From: Gnetum montanum | Lineage: Eukaryota > Streptophyta > Gnetopsida > Gnetales > Gnetaceae | DNA length: 64,000 nucleotides | Direction: 5' to 3' | NCBI GenBank assembly: GCA_015680685.1 | Contig: MNCI01022611.1 | Location: 559,183-623,182, forward strand | The notes under the pieces: model-generated | The model's input: the letters and a program-made list of their open reading frames with translations, nothing else | The model's database searches: none | What the model was told of the DNA's origin: nothing | Made by a program: the position numbers and the translations under genes | Part shown: positions 1 through 11,185 of the stretch, piece by piece | How positions within the stretch are numbered: position 1 is the stretch's first letter | How the letters are laid out: each line of letters opens with the position of its first letter

Positions 1-208
1 TTAACCGAAAAATACCAAAAAAATCACATACCTCAGACTTGCTTAACCATACACCGTGACACTTACAAGCAAGCCTGGGAAGACAACAAACGATTAACCC
101 CAAGTGTTTCTTGTGGCGTTAAGGCATTTAGTCTGCGGAGTTCGACCAGATCACGCGTGTACGCTCATATTCATATGGTTGAGTGTAGGGGTACCTCGCC
201 ACTCATCA
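1..208 (+). mobile_element. 3' end of a Gypsy LTR (element 3 family), cut by the window start
   Basis: This matches the last ~200 bases of the element 3 LTRs (ending at 53143 and 59504), including the shared end GGGGTACCTCGCCACTCATCA at about 188-208. The sequence after 208 (CTTGTCTACCC) continues in the second copy of the flanking duplication near 3713, where no LTR is present. This places the insertion junction at 208/209 and makes CTTGT the expected target-site duplication; the other copy lies outside the window. The LTR is in plus orientation and the element body is upstream. Confidence 0.85.
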
Positions 209-2565
209 CTTGTCTACCCATGCCTCTAGAAAGCACACCTTCTCCAACAAGTCTGCAGCTTTACTTACCTTGATCCATTCATAGCCTTTGATTAGATTAC
301 TTCAAAAGCACCTTCAAAATTGGTTCCATAACAAAACTAGAGAAAGGATTCTTAGGACCACCCTAGCTAGGCCAAACCCCTTCAATGTATTTGACTGTGG
401 AGAAGGTTTTATCATTTCCCTCCCCTAGTCTACTACCACCTCACCTTCTACCTGTTCCTCTTCTATTGAAACCTATACACCAAGCCACTCCTTTTTTTGA
501 GAAAACAAAACTATCATAAGAAAAATCAAGAATAGATATCAAAATGTGGGCCAAGCCAACATGTATAGCAAGTTCCATGAAATAGAATATGATGCAATCA
601 TAGAGAAACAAATGTAGAGTAATGATGTTACAGGTTATCCTAGTGGAAATGTGTACCCCCTAACATTACCTTTATACATGTATGTATCAACTTTAGATAA
701 TGATTCATAAAAGAAGATTAGAGTTTAGATCAGAGTTTAGAGAGATTGGACAAGGAATCCAATGTGATCTAATCTTAGAACTATTGCCGTAGGAACACCA
801 GTGGAACTCGAGAATGCCTATATGTGGGGAGATAGATCAAAGTAGAAGCGCTATAGAATCATGGCCAATACAATCTTGGCCTATGGAAGAGCAAAGTTTT
901 GTCCTAGGCAAATCCTAGGTCCCATGCTAAATGGCATAAATGCCATTGTATGCTTTGCTACCATAGAAACCCCATCGTTGAGTCTCATTAGGTTGAATTG
1001 CTTGGAGGTTCCTACTAGTATGCTTAGATCTCCTAGGCTCGTGCCATCACTACAAGAGAAAATACCAAGGCTCACTACCAAAAACACACCATTGCCGCTA
1101 TGTGCATGGTTAAGCCAGGGCACTCCATAATCCCATTTGTATGGTTCATTTTCATTGCCCATGACTTTTATGATCTAGCCCATTTCAGCCCTAGCTTTCA
1201 GGGTCACTCTTTACAAAAGAAAATTTTAGGTAAGTTTCATGCAAAGAGAATTCAGCGAGCTATGGTAATCTAAGACATTTTAAAATCTGAAATTTATTGT
1301 TGAAATTAAATGTCTGCCAAAGACTATATACCATCAAACAGTACGACATTAACGTGTATTAAAATACATATAGATTTCAGAGAAAACGCTTATTAAAATA
1401 CATATAGATTTAGAAGTGATTCGGAGAAAACGCTTAGCAATTGGTTTTGATAGGCTGCCCAAAAATCATCGTTCCCTAAGATAACGGTATAAATTCATGA
1501 TCACTTCAAAAAAATGATCAACATCACATGAAAAAACTAGAGAAAAGCAAGTATGTTTACGCTTTTTTTTTTTCTGGTGATGATCCGAATGAAATGGGTA
1601 CCAAAGGACAGACATGAGAAAGCCAGGAACTATATAAAATGGATGAGAAAAAGGAGAACAACAATGGGTTTTGGTAGAACCTAAGATTTGCTCCAAATAA
1701 TTATTATAAATAATGGTTGCAAGAGCAATCCAACTGGTTCCTGGTTTCTAGTCAGCTACCCAAATGCCGGCATTCATTCCAAACATCCTCAACCAATCCA
1801 TTTTGGTCAAGACATGAAGGCTTCCAGATATAAAGAACTTTACGGAACAACTATAATGGACATTCTTACGAAGACATGCAACCGAGGTAACAATTGTGAA
1901 GGAGAGAATATTGTCATTATTAATATTCCTTAGTTATGGATGGAATTGTAAGTTAACATTTACAATGGGTAAGCATTATATATATGTGCAAACCTTTAAC
2001 ACAGTTTGCATGAATTGCAATTTTCAACATCAGATTTTGCATAGTAGTATTCTTTTGAGCCGTCCTACAATTGCATAACCCACACGTACCAATTTGTTTG
2101 TGGTTCCTATTTCTGATTAGAATCAATTCAGTGTTTCTGTTGAGTAACATTAACACTTGCAGAACTTCTTCCAGATTAAGATTACTACCAAGGATCTTTC
2201 CACCAGCATTGTACATTGAAGCATGGATTTGGTTATATTGTCCAAAGCAAGATTCATGAAGGCACCACAGGAACGCCAGGCTACACTGGAAATGGCAATC
2301 GCAGCATGAGTAGAGAATGTTGCATCATCAAGGAAAGCTGCCAGCCAATCTTTGTCTAAGAGTGTACCGACCATGCCATATGCCCTGTAGGACATGTGTC
2401 AAGTTTTGCTTTGTTCTAAGCCGCTACAACCACGAGATTCTCACTCTTTAAAATGTCATCAACCTTGTTCAAAACGTAGGAGCAGAATGGAAGTTCTTCG
2501 AGAGTTTTCCATCATTAGAATAAGGAAGGTTTCCTGCCCACTGTTTGCATAGCAGTAATTGCAAA
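209..2565. repeat. Segmental duplication, copy A
   Basis: About 2.3 kb that aligns with 3715-6035 by eye, with frequent substitutions and indels. It contains the P450 pseudogene fragment at 790-1210. Landmarks shared with copy B include a TCTACCCATG start, a CACATGAAA tract near 1525 and 4978, and TTTTGCTTTGTTCTA at 2404 and 5834. Only copy A has the LTR insertion at its left edge, so the duplication is older than that insertion. Confidence 0.85.
790..1210 (-). pseudogene. Cytochrome P450 3' exon fragment, copy A (CYP72-clan-like)
   Basis: Minus-strand translation gives the C-terminal part of a plant P450. The heme-binding loop FMPFSMGPRICLGQNFA is visible (consensus FxxGxRxCxG, axial Cys in RICLG), preceded by DGTSLGDL and followed by AKIVLAMIL and RFYFDLSP, the usual end of the protein. 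P450s are ER-anchored monooxygenases; the clan is inferred from the GDL...RICLGQNFA pattern. The fragment is broken: a stop follows NFALP, another replaces Gln in AMIL*RF, and the segment that should carry the K-helix ExxR motif is missing between the QIIKV-like start and GTSLGDL. No upstream exons were recognised, so it is a non-functional relic. Confidence 0.8.
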
Positions 2566-3590
2566 CAAAATGTTTTTAATATATTTTAGAAATAACTAAA
2601 ATTCAAGAAATACTACTCATACAAAAGATCCTTTTGGTTGTTCTCTTTAGCTTTTACCATACTCATACTCATGATTGTATATAACTTTGACAACAGCAAC
2701 CACTATTAAGGTAAATTTTCATAAACAGTTAACCGTAGCTATGTTGCATTAAAATTAACATTATTAGCACATGTTAAAAATATTGCTACCAAACTGTATG
2801 TAGCAGGTAAAAATTAAAAAAAAATGTGTCAAGAATTGTGCATTGCCGTGTGGTCATAGTTTTCCAAATTGAATAGATTTCAACAACCATTGTAAGGTGC
2901 AAGTCTTTCATAATCGAAAACCAACAAATAATAAAATAGTGCCACAAAACTGTTCTGTTCATCATAGTGTGATGCAGTTTTCCAATACAAATAGATGTCA
3001 ACAAACAATGCAAGAGGTAGGTCTCTCACAATTGGAAACTAAGAAATAAAAAAATTAGTGCCACAAAATTACGCAACACAATATGGTTGTAGTATTCATT
3101 ACGGAAACAATGTGAGATGTATAGTTTTGCATTGTAAAAATCTAGTTTCTATTAATATGAACGGGCATTATGCGAGTCATAGTGAACCACAATGAGAGTA
3201 GAGGGGAGCAGTAAAGCATAGCACCTTGGCAAAGTGCAATGGAAGTGTTGATGCATAAATCTTGGTTACACAACAACATCCATGAAAAACTCATTTTAAG
3301 ATATTATTGCCTAAGGTGTTTCTCATATGGGTATGTAAGCCCAAGAATACTCTCAGCTAGTAAGGGCAATGTGATGTTTTAACAGGTTAAAAATTATCAC
3401 ATTCAATAATGCTAATAATTTTAAATAACATTGACAAGGAAATTTAAATGAAATAACTATCCAAATTTATAAAGAAATTTAAATAAAATAGCTATCCATT
3501 TCAGAAATTGAAAGTTTAGAGTAAAAAAGAAATTAATACAAATAGAAGCTTTGAATTTAAAATGGTATTTCTTAACTACATATGAAACAA
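2566..3590. repeat. AT-rich spacer with a ~115-bp degenerate tandem repeat
   Basis: No gene seen. Two to three units of about 115-118 bp run from about 2835 to 3130. Each has GTGCCACAAAA, a TTTTCCAA...AATAGAT...TCAACAA block and a TCTTTCATAATYGAAAA-like block; GTGCCACAAAA recurs at about 2939 and 3057. The rest is low-complexity AT-rich sequence. Confidence 0.55.
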
Positions 3591-3714
3591 CATGCAACAA
3601 AGACAAGAGCTCACAGCTCTTGGAATAAGAAATAATGAAAAGGTTAAAACAAAAGACTTAGCTCAAAGTAGAGCTTCAGATCTTGTTGACAAGATGGATA
3701 GCCTCTTGTTCAAG

Positions 3715-6035
3715 CTTGTCTACCCATGCTTCCAGAAAGCACATCTCCTCCAACAAGTCTGCACCTTCCCTTACCTTGATCTGTTCAGAGCCTCTGATCA
3801 GACTACTTCCAAAAGCACCTTCAAAACTGGTTCCATATTACAACTAGAGAAAGGACTCTTGGGACTGCCATGCCCAGGCCAAAACCCCCATATGCATCTG
3901 ACTGTGGGGAAGGTTTTATCCTTTCCCTCCCCTGGTCTGCTGCTGTCTCACCTTCTATCTCTTCCTCTTTCATCGAAACCTGCACACCAAGCCACCCTTT
4001 TTTTTTTTTTTGAAAAAACAAAACTATCATCAGAAAAATCAAGAATATATATCAAAATACAGGCCAAGCCAACATGTACAACAAGTTCCATGCAATAGAA
4101 TATGATGCAGTCATGTAGAAACAAATGCAGAGTAATGATGTTACAGGTTGTCCCAGTGCAAATGTGCAGCCCCTAACTTTACCTTTATACATGTATGTAT
4201 CAGTATAAGATGATGGTTCTTTTACATGTATGTATCAGTATAAGATGATGGTTCATAAAAGAATAGTAGAGTCTAGATCGGAGTTTAGAAAGATTGGAGA
4301 GGGAAGCCAACCTGATCTGAGCTCAGAACTCGGGCTACAGAAACACCAGCCGAACTGGAGAATGCCTGTATGTGGGGAGATAGATCAAAGCAGAAGTGCT
4401 GTAGAATCATGGCCACTACAATCTTGGCCTGCAGGACAGCAGGCAGATCCTGGGTCCCATGCCGAAAGGCATAAATGCCATTGGATGGTTTACTGCCTTA
4501 GAAATCCCATCGCTGAATCTCACTGGGTTGAATTGCTTGGAGGTTCCTGCCGGTATTCTCAGATCTCCCAGGCTTGTGCCATCGCCGCAAGAGAAAATAC
4601 CAACGCTTACGGTTAAGCCAGGGGCAGCTTCATAATCCCAGTTGTAGAGCTCATCTGCATTGCCCACAACTTTTATGATCTGGCTCATCTGGGCCCTAGC
4701 TTGTAGGGTCACTGTTTACAAAAGAAAATTTCAGGTAAGTTTCATGGGAAAAAAATTCAGCCAGCTATGGTAATCCAGGACATTTAAAAATCTGAAAATT
4801 ATAGAATATATACCATCAAATAGGACAACATTAACGTATATTAAAGTACATACAGATTTAGAAGTGATTCGATAAAAAAGCTTAGCAGTTGGTTTTGATA
4901 GACTGCCCAAAAATCATCGTTCGCTAACATAACGGTATAAATTCATGATCACTTCAAAAAAAAAAACGATCAACATCACATGAAACAACTGGAGAAAATC
5001 AAACATGCTTACGCCTGTTTTTTACTTGTCGTTTTTGTAACGATCCAAATGAAATGGGTGCCTAAAGACAGACATGAGCAGGTCAGGAAATAGCAGAACA
5101 ATAGTAGGTTTTGGTAGAATCTGAGATTCGCTACAAATAATTATCATAAATAATGGTTGCAGGAGCAATCCAACTGGTTCCTGGTTTCTAGCCGACTGCC
5201 CAAATTCGGATATTCATTCCAAGCACCCTCAACCAATCTATTTTGGTCAAGACATGAAGGCATGTGGACAAAGAATTTGAGGGAACAGCGGTAACGGACA
5301 TTCTTACTAAGACATTAAGATTACTGCTAACGATCTTGAGAGAATGTTGCATCCAGTGATTGAATAAGCGGCACTTAAGCACCCGACCAGGTGCTTGATT
5401 GTGATTCTAATAAAAGACTGCATTCATTTAGAGCGGCTGTGATTTTTGCAGTGACTCTATATGACTAAAGCGCCCACTCTTTGTCCTGCACAAAGTAGTG
5501 TTAGACTTTAGAAAATGGTGCTTAGTGGAGGTAACTGTACGATGTGGAAGGCATTCATGAATTTTAATTTTTAATGGATGTAACTAAAGTGTTCAGGGCA
5601 CAACTTTGATATGAGTTCAACGGCAACATATGAGTTCAACGGCAACATATGAGTTTACACTGAGTTCAAGGGCAACACCGAGGAGCATTTCAATTAAATG
5701 CAAAGTGGATCACTATATTTCAATGTTTCACTTTATTTAATGGTCAGGAAAGTTGCGAGCCCCAACTCTGGCTATGAACTCTGGTTATGAGTGTACCGGC
5801 CGGTAGCATATGCCTGGTAGGACCTGTGTAGGGTTTTGCTTTGTTCTAGGCGGTTCCGACCGCGAGATTCTTGCTTCAAAATGTCCTCAATCTTATTCAA
5901 AACGCAGGAGCAGAATAGAAGTTCTCCGGGAGTTTCCCATCATTAGAATAAGGAACAGGTCAAAGTCGAAAGTCTCGGAGCAGACAAATTTACAGCTCCT
6001 GTCCACTGTTTGCATGGTCGTAATTGGAGGGAGGG
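3715..6035. repeat. Segmental duplication, copy B
   Basis: Second copy of the 209-2565 segment. It differs by an extra ~400 bp around 5390-5800 and by loss of part of the sequence matching 1900-2350. It also carries a short tandem duplication of ATGTATGTATCAGTATAAGA units (about 4190-4257) and a 19-bp duplication (ATGAGTTCAACGGCAACAT) near 5610-5650. Confidence 0.85.
4345..4715 (-). pseudogene. Cytochrome P450 3' exon fragment, copy B (CYP72-clan-like)
   Basis: Minus-strand translation shows TSLGDLRIPAGT, then FNPVRFSDGISK and HPMAFMPFGMGPRICL, a canonical plant P450 heme-binding region. Here the reading frame is better kept than in copy A, but right after GPRICL a short deletion removes GQNFA and shifts the frame. 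The continuation LQAKIVVAMILQHFCFDLSP is readable in the next frame. As in copy A, the helix K (ExxR) region is absent. Both copies share that internal loss, so it probably came before the duplication. Pseudogene. Confidence 0.82.
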
Positions 6036-6620
6036 AAAACCGCATTGCAGGGTGTCAGAAGAATAACCAACCCACAAGAATAGTTTATAAAATATATTTT
6101 TTATATTTTATATTTTAGTAAAGTATCATCTACTAGGGTGTTGAATTTTTTTAGTAAAATTTTTTCTCCACCTATTTATCGGCACTTGAAAAGGCATATT
6201 TCATGGTCAATACTAGAAGAGCCAAAATAAAATAATAGTCTCAGTACCGATGTCAACTTGGACCGTTTCTGTAATATAATAATATGGTTTTTAATGTATT
6301 AGGGGATAAGCATTGAGCTAAATAGTCCCTTGTCATTTTCTCTTTTACATTTATGGAAAAGGGACAGAAATGGGGGTGGCACACAAAATAAACCGTTCAT
6401 GATTCAAAATTAGTAAGTCAAGGATGAATAAGATGCGTGTGCTTTGCACAATATTAGTGTGGTTGTCTTTACTTTTTATATACAATGCTTAACTTAATCT
6501 CCAAGGTAAAGGATTCTTTTATTTATTGATTTATTGATCTTTCTTTAGAAGACATCATGGCCGTGTGCCTGGCATGAGAAAGTTGACATCTATGACCCTG
6601 TGACTAGCATGAGAAAGTAA
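6036..6620. other. Non-coding AT-rich spacer
   Basis: No coding signal or recognisable repeat beyond short AT-rich tracts. Confidence 0.5.
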
Positions 6621-6624
6621 CCTT

Positions 6625-6910
6625 TGCCGTTATCGTGGCAGTGTATGTGACGGAGGCCATGGTAAGAGGCCGTGAGGATGTCCCTGCAGAATGTGTGCAC
6701 AGCCATGGCAGCCCCAATCTGGCTACCAAGTCAACGACCGAGGCAGATGCCCCAATTAGCGGAGTAGGTCATCCATAACAGTGCCAACGGGGGCTATCTA
6801 TCAGGTTATTTAGATCTGAATCTGCTGCGCTGCTGTTTCATGGTTTATTAGTATTTGATTTGTTGTTGAAGCATAATCTAGATTGAGATTGGGATTATTG
6901 ATCCTGGTGT
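6625..6910 (+). repeat. Dispersed repeat, copy related in inverse to 9530-9760
   Basis: Contains GGCCGTGAGGATGTC, TGTGTGCACAGCCATGGCAG, GGGGGCTATCTATCAGGTT and TTTGTTGTTGAAGCATAATCTAGATT. All are found on the opposite strand between 9530 and 9760, and the last also in plus orientation at about 8035. The unit is more GC-rich than the surrounding DNA. No protein family recognised. Confidence 0.75.
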
Positions 6911-7576
6911 ATCTATGCATCAAAAGAATTGGATTCGTGGAAGCCAGGAATCGAGGATTCGTGATTCTGAACGTGTTTGGGTAAGTGTGCCTCGTGATAG
7001 AGAAAAATTTAAATATATTAGTTTTTTAAAAAATTAAATCTCATATCATAAAAATACATTGTAAAATATAGAACAATGTAAATCCAAAATATTGTTAATG
7101 CTTAAAAATTGCACAGAAGATTGCAATATCACCATTAAATTGAAGCAAGAAAATTTGCAAAGGTATGGAGGGCATTGAATCCATTTCCTTACTCAGGAGC
7201 CATGATCTGGGTAGTACCCTAGGGACTACCTGTGAGTAGCACCATAGGGCAACATTGAAGATGACAGCATTAAAAGAAGACACAACTTAACTAAACTAGG
7301 CACAGCCAGGACCTCACCTCACCTACAATGATCGAAAACCTTTCAACGCTGGAAAATCGGCACTAGTCATGGAAAAATCAGCACCAGTCATGATGAAAGG
7401 GAAAGTAAAAATAGAGCACCATGAGGTTGCATATGGCCATTGGCCATGTGCTGGTGGGCTTCGTTGCTTTATAAGCAAACAGATTTTTAAAATAGTTGAA
7501 CAAGCATCCATCCATCATCATGTTCATGACTCATGACCCATGACGATGACCCTGTTTTGTTTTTTCTTTTTTCAGC
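6911..7576. other. Spacer without recognised genes
   Basis: Only short unsupported open frames. No family motif seen. Confidence 0.5.
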
Positions 7577-7664
7577 AGAGATATGAGAATAAGAGCAAAA
7601 ACCAGCAATGAACAATAAACAGAGATATGAGAATAAGAGCAAAAACCAGCAATGAACAATAAAC
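7577..7664. repeat. Perfect 44-bp tandem duplication
   Basis: Two identical 44-bp units (7577-7620 and 7621-7664) beginning AGAGATATGAGAATAAGAGC and ending AACAATAAAC. Exact identity implies a recent event, in contrast to the decayed surroundings. Confidence 0.95.
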
Positions 7665-8023
7665 ACGCGTGAATGTGAGAGTCATGGCGGAACCTTTGAC
7701 GCTCCCAAAGGCAGGCGAATCCATGCAAATGCAATGTTTTCCTCGCACGCCCCGTCCAAAACTTGATTTCCGTATGACCCATACTTGCCCCTTCGGCCTT
7801 GGTTACCATAGTGTTTGTTTATTTATTCGTCGTACTCCCTTGTTTTCTGTCCGATGCCATGAATCTTGATTGCTTGCTTGCCACTTAACAATGAAATGAG
7901 AAATGAAATTTTTGGTATGATTCAAAACAGGAGAAGATACGTAAGATTTTACGCGCTCCCAAATCCGACGCGAACAGTTCGTGAAAATTTATCCGGAATC
8001 GAATCTCCGGTGCATAGTGGTGT
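7665..8023. other. Spacer, moderately GC-rich, no recognised gene
   Basis: Short open frames on both strands (for example 7531-7809 minus) show no motif I recognise. Possibly part of the same mosaic as the flanking inverted repeats. Confidence 0.4.
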
Positions 8024-8495
8024 ATTGGTATTTGATTTGTTGCTAAAGCATAATCTAGATTGGGATTTGGATTATTGATCCTGGCATTTCGTATGTGGTG
8101 CAGGACTTGAGAGAGAGGAAAAGCCTTAATCGTAGCGTAGGGTTAATAATTACGCGTTATGCAATCAGCCATGGCGAGAAGCATGAACATGAATATTGAA
8201 ATGCAAAGCATCCGCCCAGCCCTGTAAAAATGCAGATTGTGAGCAAAGTAGCAGAGAATCTCTGCAAAAGAAGAAGCCAGCATTGTTGGCAGAAAGTCTG
8301 AGAGATCATTGACCTCTTCCGTATTCGAGAGCGGAGCACAACAAGAAGAAGTACTGTAGAAGGGAGGAAATGCGAGCTTGAAATTGTAGAGGGACAGAAG
8401 CGGGGGAAGGCAGAGAGACAACAGCAGCGAGGATGGGCGGCAGGCCCGGTATCATCTGAACTACTTGAAAAAAAGCGAAATTCGGTCGGAGGAAG
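8024..8495 (+). repeat. Large inverted repeat, left arm
   Basis: Reverse complement of 8998-9577. Matching stretches include AATCTAGATTGGG, TTATGCAATCAGCC, GCATGAACATGAATATTGAA, ATGCAAAGCATCCGCCCAGC, TTGGCAGAAAGTCTGAGAGA and GATGGGCGGCAGGC. The conceptual translations of the two arms are nearly identical over more than 50 residues (for example the LSDFLPTMLASSFAEILC stretch), simply because the DNA is the same. There is no evidence that it is coding. Confidence 0.88.
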
Positions 8496-8819
8496 GTGAC
8501 GCGGAAAAGATGCAAGTGGCATACATTTCGCGCATGAATTGTGGCCGGAAAGAAGAGAAAGCGAATAGCTTGGCTCTTTTGGAATGATTCGGAAACTAGG
8601 GCACCGACCGCGTTAAGCAGATAAGCGCGACACGTCATGCAAGGATGTTGACGTAGATACACGGAAAATCTCAATGGCGGAATCTGAAACTCATTGGAAT
8701 TCATGGTTAGCTCGCTGAATGGAATCTGAAAGCTGAAGCGCCTGCCTTGCTTTGCTCTTGAAGCACCTTCGCTTTGCGCTCAAATGAAGTACCAAATCAT
8801 GACATTTGACGGTAACCAT

Positions 8820-8836
8820 GACATGATATAAAAGCA
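8820..8836 (+). promoter_or_regulatory. Possible TATA box in the inverted-repeat loop
   Basis: ATGATATAAAAGCAGAC is a good TATA-like sequence in the loop between the two arms. No gene is recognised downstream, so this is only a sequence match. Confidence 0.25.
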
Positions 8837-8997
8837 GACAATGCGCTACTTGCTCAAGAAGCATTTACATCTGTACAATTATAAGCAACTGCAAGAAAAA
8901 TTGATCATCACCATCATGCTGCTCCAGGTCTCAAATAAAGATGTTTCTCAAGCTTAGTACCTTCAAAAGCACCAATGCTTCATCATCTTGAATCTTG

Positions 8998-9577
8998 AAT
9001 GGTCCTTCCACCGAATTTCGCTTTTCTTGCAAGTAGTACAGATTTGATCCCTGGCCTGCCGCCCATCCTCGCTGCTGTTGCCACTCTGCCTTTCCCCGCC
9101 TCAGTCCCTCTGCCTCCCCTCACGCCCTTCCACGGTTGTGCTGCTATAACCCTCACACTTACCCTAGCCTTTGCCATGGAATGTGTCTCGTAGATGATGA
9201 CTAAGGCTGATCATGATGATCTTGTAGTTTCAAGCTCCGCATATCTTCCCTTTTACAGTACTTCTTGTTGTGCTCTTCTCTGGAATACGGAAGAGGTCAC
9301 TGGTCTCTCAGACTTTCTGCCAACAATGCTGGCTTCTTCTTTTGCAGAGATTCTCTGCTACTTTGCTCACAATCTGCATTTTTACAGGGCTGGGCGGATG
9401 CTTTGCATTTCAATATTCATGTTCATGCTTCTCGCCAAGGCTGATTGCATAACACGTAATTATTAACTCCAACCCTGCAATTAAGGCTTTTCCTGGCTCT
9501 CAAGTCCTACAACACATATCAATAATCCCAACCCCAATCTAGATTATGCTTCAGCAACAAATCAAATACCAATAGTA
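8998..9577 (-). repeat. Large inverted repeat, right arm
   Basis: Inverted partner of 8024-8495, with about 110 extra bases near 9108-9230 that the left arm lacks. Beyond its outer end the inverse similarity continues, but to 6625-6910 (9530-9760 here), so three copies of the outer part exist. Together with the ~500-bp loop this could fold into a long hairpin. Confidence 0.88.
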
Positions 9578-9760
9578 ACAATAAACCACAAAACAGCAGC
9601 GGATTCAGATCTAAGAAACCTGATAGATAGCCCCCGTTGGCAATGTCATGGATGACTTGATAACCAGATTGGGGCTGCCGTGGCTGTGCACACACTCTGC
9701 AGCGACATCCTCACGGCCTCCTACCACAGTGCCACCGTGCTGCTGCTGAGTCGCAACGTG
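9530..9760 (-). repeat. Inverse copy of the 6625-6910 repeat
   Basis: The reverse complement reads GGAGGCCGTGAGGATGTC..., ACGGCAGCCCCAATCTGG... and GGGGGCTATCTATCAGGTTTC, matching 6680-6820. It overlaps the outer end of the right arm of the larger inverted repeat. Confidence 0.75.
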
Positions 9761-9834
9761 GAAACCAATGGCCGCTCCCGGCACCAAACCCTTACCCGGG
9801 CCTTCTTTTTATAAGGGCAGCAGCCCATCAAATC

Positions 9835-10075
9835 CTCGTCGGTGCCCAACCATTGGCACGGCGAATCCCCACTTATCACCGGCCATACCCACTCTTCAAC
9901 TGCCCTCCTTTTGTTTTTCTTTCTTATTTTGTCGAGAGCATGACTTTGCCATCGTGGATGGCGGTGTTTAAGGGCAAGGCTGACGATGGGCTTGTTGACC
10001 AGAGCAGAACGACGGGAATCCAGGCTTGTCCATAATGTGAGTGTTGCAACTGTTGGGAACATTGCACAATACCGG
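9835..10075 (-). repeat. Repeat fragment shared inversely with 10545-10605 and 15385-15535
   Basis: On the minus strand, ATTGTGCAATGTTCCCAACA, ACACTCACATTATGGACAAG and CATCGTCAGCCTTGCCCTTAAAC are also found on the plus strand at about 15434-15530. The part around GTGCCCAACCATTGGCACGG recurs inversely at 10570-10605. Similar decay in all copies suggests an old transposed sequence; no protein family recognised. Confidence 0.7.
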
Positions 10076-10480
10076 AGTTAAGACTTTGGTAAACCTCTTT
10101 CCACATAACCGCTGCCGTGCTCTCATGTCCCGTTGACGTTCTTCTTTCTAAATTTGATCTTTTTCTTGGCATTTATGTTTCAATAATTTTGGTGGGAGAT
10201 AATAAAAACGTCTAAGTGCATGAGAGTTTTATATGCCGTTATCATAAATTACTGTAAATTGTGCTGGCAATTCCTTTGCTATTTTGATTCATCACTATAT
10301 TACACAAGTGCATATTTATTTTTTTTATAATTTTTATTTTGTAGAGCAATCATTCATTTTGCATTTTCTGACTAGGCTAAGATGGAAATAACCATTGCAT
10401 TTTTTTCTTAAAATCTGTAAATTAATTTAACGTTATTATATTATTTATTTTACAAAGATATTGGGATTTACTACATATTT
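10076..10480 (+). repeat. Direct repeat, unit 1
   Basis: Aligns with 10684-11185. Shared landmarks are AAATTTGATCTTT, TTCAATAATTTTG, GGAGATAATAAAAAC, AAATTACTGTAAA, TTGCATTTTCTG and GAAATAACCATTGCATTTT. About 600 bp separates equivalent positions. Confidence 0.85.
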
Positions 10481-10683
10481 CTTATGATGAATCAATGAGG
10501 TTTTGCTATATATTTTATTTTATTATCTGACACTGCTAGTATGACTTTGCCGTTGGTCTGTGAAGAGTGGGGATTCCCCGTGCCGGTGGTTGGGCACGAG
10601 GTTTTGACAAAAGAGCATATTAACCATATCTATTGAAATAATAAACAGCTTTAAAACATAACCCTAACCTATGTTTATTTTTG

Positions 10684-11185
10684 ATATTGGTCAACCTCTT
10701 CGATTATACCGGTGTTGTGGTCTCGTGTCAGGTTTGACGTTCGCACTTTGGACTGCGAGGTTCTTTTTCTTTACAAATTTGATCTTTATTTTCCCATTCA
10801 TGTTTCAATAATTTTGACAGGAGATAATAAAAACTTCTTCTTTATATAAGTGCATGTTAAAAGAATGACAGCTTGTATACTGTTATGATAAATTACTGTA
10901 AAGTGTGCTTGCCAATTCTTTTGCTATTTTGGTTCATTATTATCTGTAACGAAATTGCATTACACAGGTGCATATTCATTTTGTTTTATAATTTTTATTT
11001 TATAAAGTAATCATTGCATTTTGCATTTTCTGGCTACAATGTGCATTTTCTGACTACAATGTGCAGGTAAGGTAAGATTGAAATAACCATTGCATTTTAT
11101 TTTTCTTAGGGTAAGATTGAAAATTAATGTAAAGTTATTATATTTTTTATTTTATGAAGAATTGAATACTATACATTTCTTTTGC
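10684..11185 (+). repeat. Direct repeat, unit 2
   Basis: Second unit of the 10076-10480 repeat, with extra internal sequence including a short duplication of CATTTTCTGRCTACAATGTG at about 11025-11064. Non-coding and AT-rich. Confidence 0.85.

Noticed and set aside
2150-2395. Minus-strand frame with LLDKDWLAAFLDDATFSTHA as a host exon near the P450 relic
   Set aside because: It looks protein-like, but I recognise no family, it is not kept in copy B, and it does not fit a P450.
3592-4098. 168-codon frame starting MQQRQELTALGIRN
   Set aside because: It runs through the boundary of the duplicated segment and is interrupted in copy A. Composition is spacer-like and no motif is seen.
8143-8704. 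Overlapping minus-strand open frames and their plus-strand twins at 9194-9466
   Set aside because: They mirror each other only because the DNA is an inverted repeat. Several frames are open at once and none shows a family motif.
9721-10062. 113-codon minus-strand frame (ALVNKPIVSLALKHRH...) as a gene
   Set aside because: Parts recur at 15.4 kb in the same frame, but with stops and different ends, and no family is recognised. Treated as a repeat.
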